Assembly: GCA_003557125.1 (NCBI GenBank)
Contig: PWPN01000258.1
Coordinates: forward strand, 1 to 6,543
Reading direction: 5' to 3'
Origin: Phycisphaerae bacterium
Lineage (GTDB): Bacteria; Planctomycetota; Phycisphaerae; UBA1845; PWPN01
DNA: 6,543 bases
In this document: positions 5,434-6,543 of the stretch, piece after piece
How positions within the stretch are numbered: position 1 is the first letter of the stretch
Layout of the letters: every line of letters begins with the position of its first letter
Notes under the pieces: model-generated
Seen by the model: the letters and a program-made list of their open reading frames with translations, nothing else
What the model was told of the DNA's origin: nothing
The model's database searches: none
Made by a program: the position numbers and the translations under genes

Positions 5434-5466
5434 GTCGGACCGGTTTAGCGGCCGACGTGCATGCAC
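5434..5466 (+). promoter_or_regulatory. Hairpin plus 10-bp palindrome in the alaS leader
   Basis: GTCGG (5434-5438) and CCG (5440-5442) pair with CGG (5449-5451) and CCGAC (5452-5456), with A5439 bulged and a 6-base loop. Immediately after it lies the perfect palindrome GTGCATGCAC (5457-5466). Together they end 23 bases before the alaS start codon. A role in control of alaS is an inference only. Confidence 0.3.
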
Positions 5467-5489
5467 CCTTTGTGAGAATGGAAGTCGAG

Positions 5490-6543
<1,054 letters not shown>

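Overview
The window looks like ordinary chromosomal DNA from a G+C-rich bacterium, most likely from Planctomycetota (Phycisphaerae-like). That guess rests on inference. The alanyl-tRNA synthetase at the right end carries segments ([46 protein letters not shown]) that I associate with planctomycete and eukaryote-type AlaRS, and a large exported Arg/Pro/Ser-rich protein with a C-terminal TPR-like domain fits the same group. All credible genes lie on the + strand; the long minus-strand frames are high-GC shadows.

Layout. Bases 1-98 may hold the last codons of an upstream gene. A 60-codon ORF of unknown function (117-299) follows a good Shine-Dalgarno. An M48-family zinc metalloprotease, probably a lipoprotein, occupies 412-1224. 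The next 218 bases hold a plausible sigma-70-type promoter (1276-1305) and a short terminator-like hairpin with four T (1362-1383). Then come a 183-residue single-pass membrane protein of unknown function (1443-1994) and, 44 bases on, a TetR-family repressor (2039-2707), possibly as one transcription unit.

Bases 2708-3081 are the most unusual non-coding stretch. The left part is clearly more AT-rich than its surroundings and contains promoter-like boxes. The right part carries five successive inverted repeats leading to the start of the next gene. That gene (about 3118-5256) encodes a 712-residue exported protein whose first 400 residues hold 75 Arg and no Lys, followed by a Tyr-rich segment, HAPGYG hexapeptide repeats and an acidic TPR-like C-terminus. 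A strong 15-bp hairpin at 5288-5322 probably ends its transcript. A G-tract cluster, a TAAAAT box, a bulged hairpin and a 10-bp palindrome precede alaS (5490 to the window end, N-terminal 351 residues only).

How the genes fit together: I see no shared pathway. Envelope proteolysis (M48), a membrane protein plus regulator, an exported TPR protein and a housekeeping synthetase are consistent with adjacent small transcription units. I did not find a defence system, mobile element, CRISPR array, tRNA or rRNA. The items most worth following up are the structured leader at 2820-3081 and the extreme charge split of the protein it precedes.
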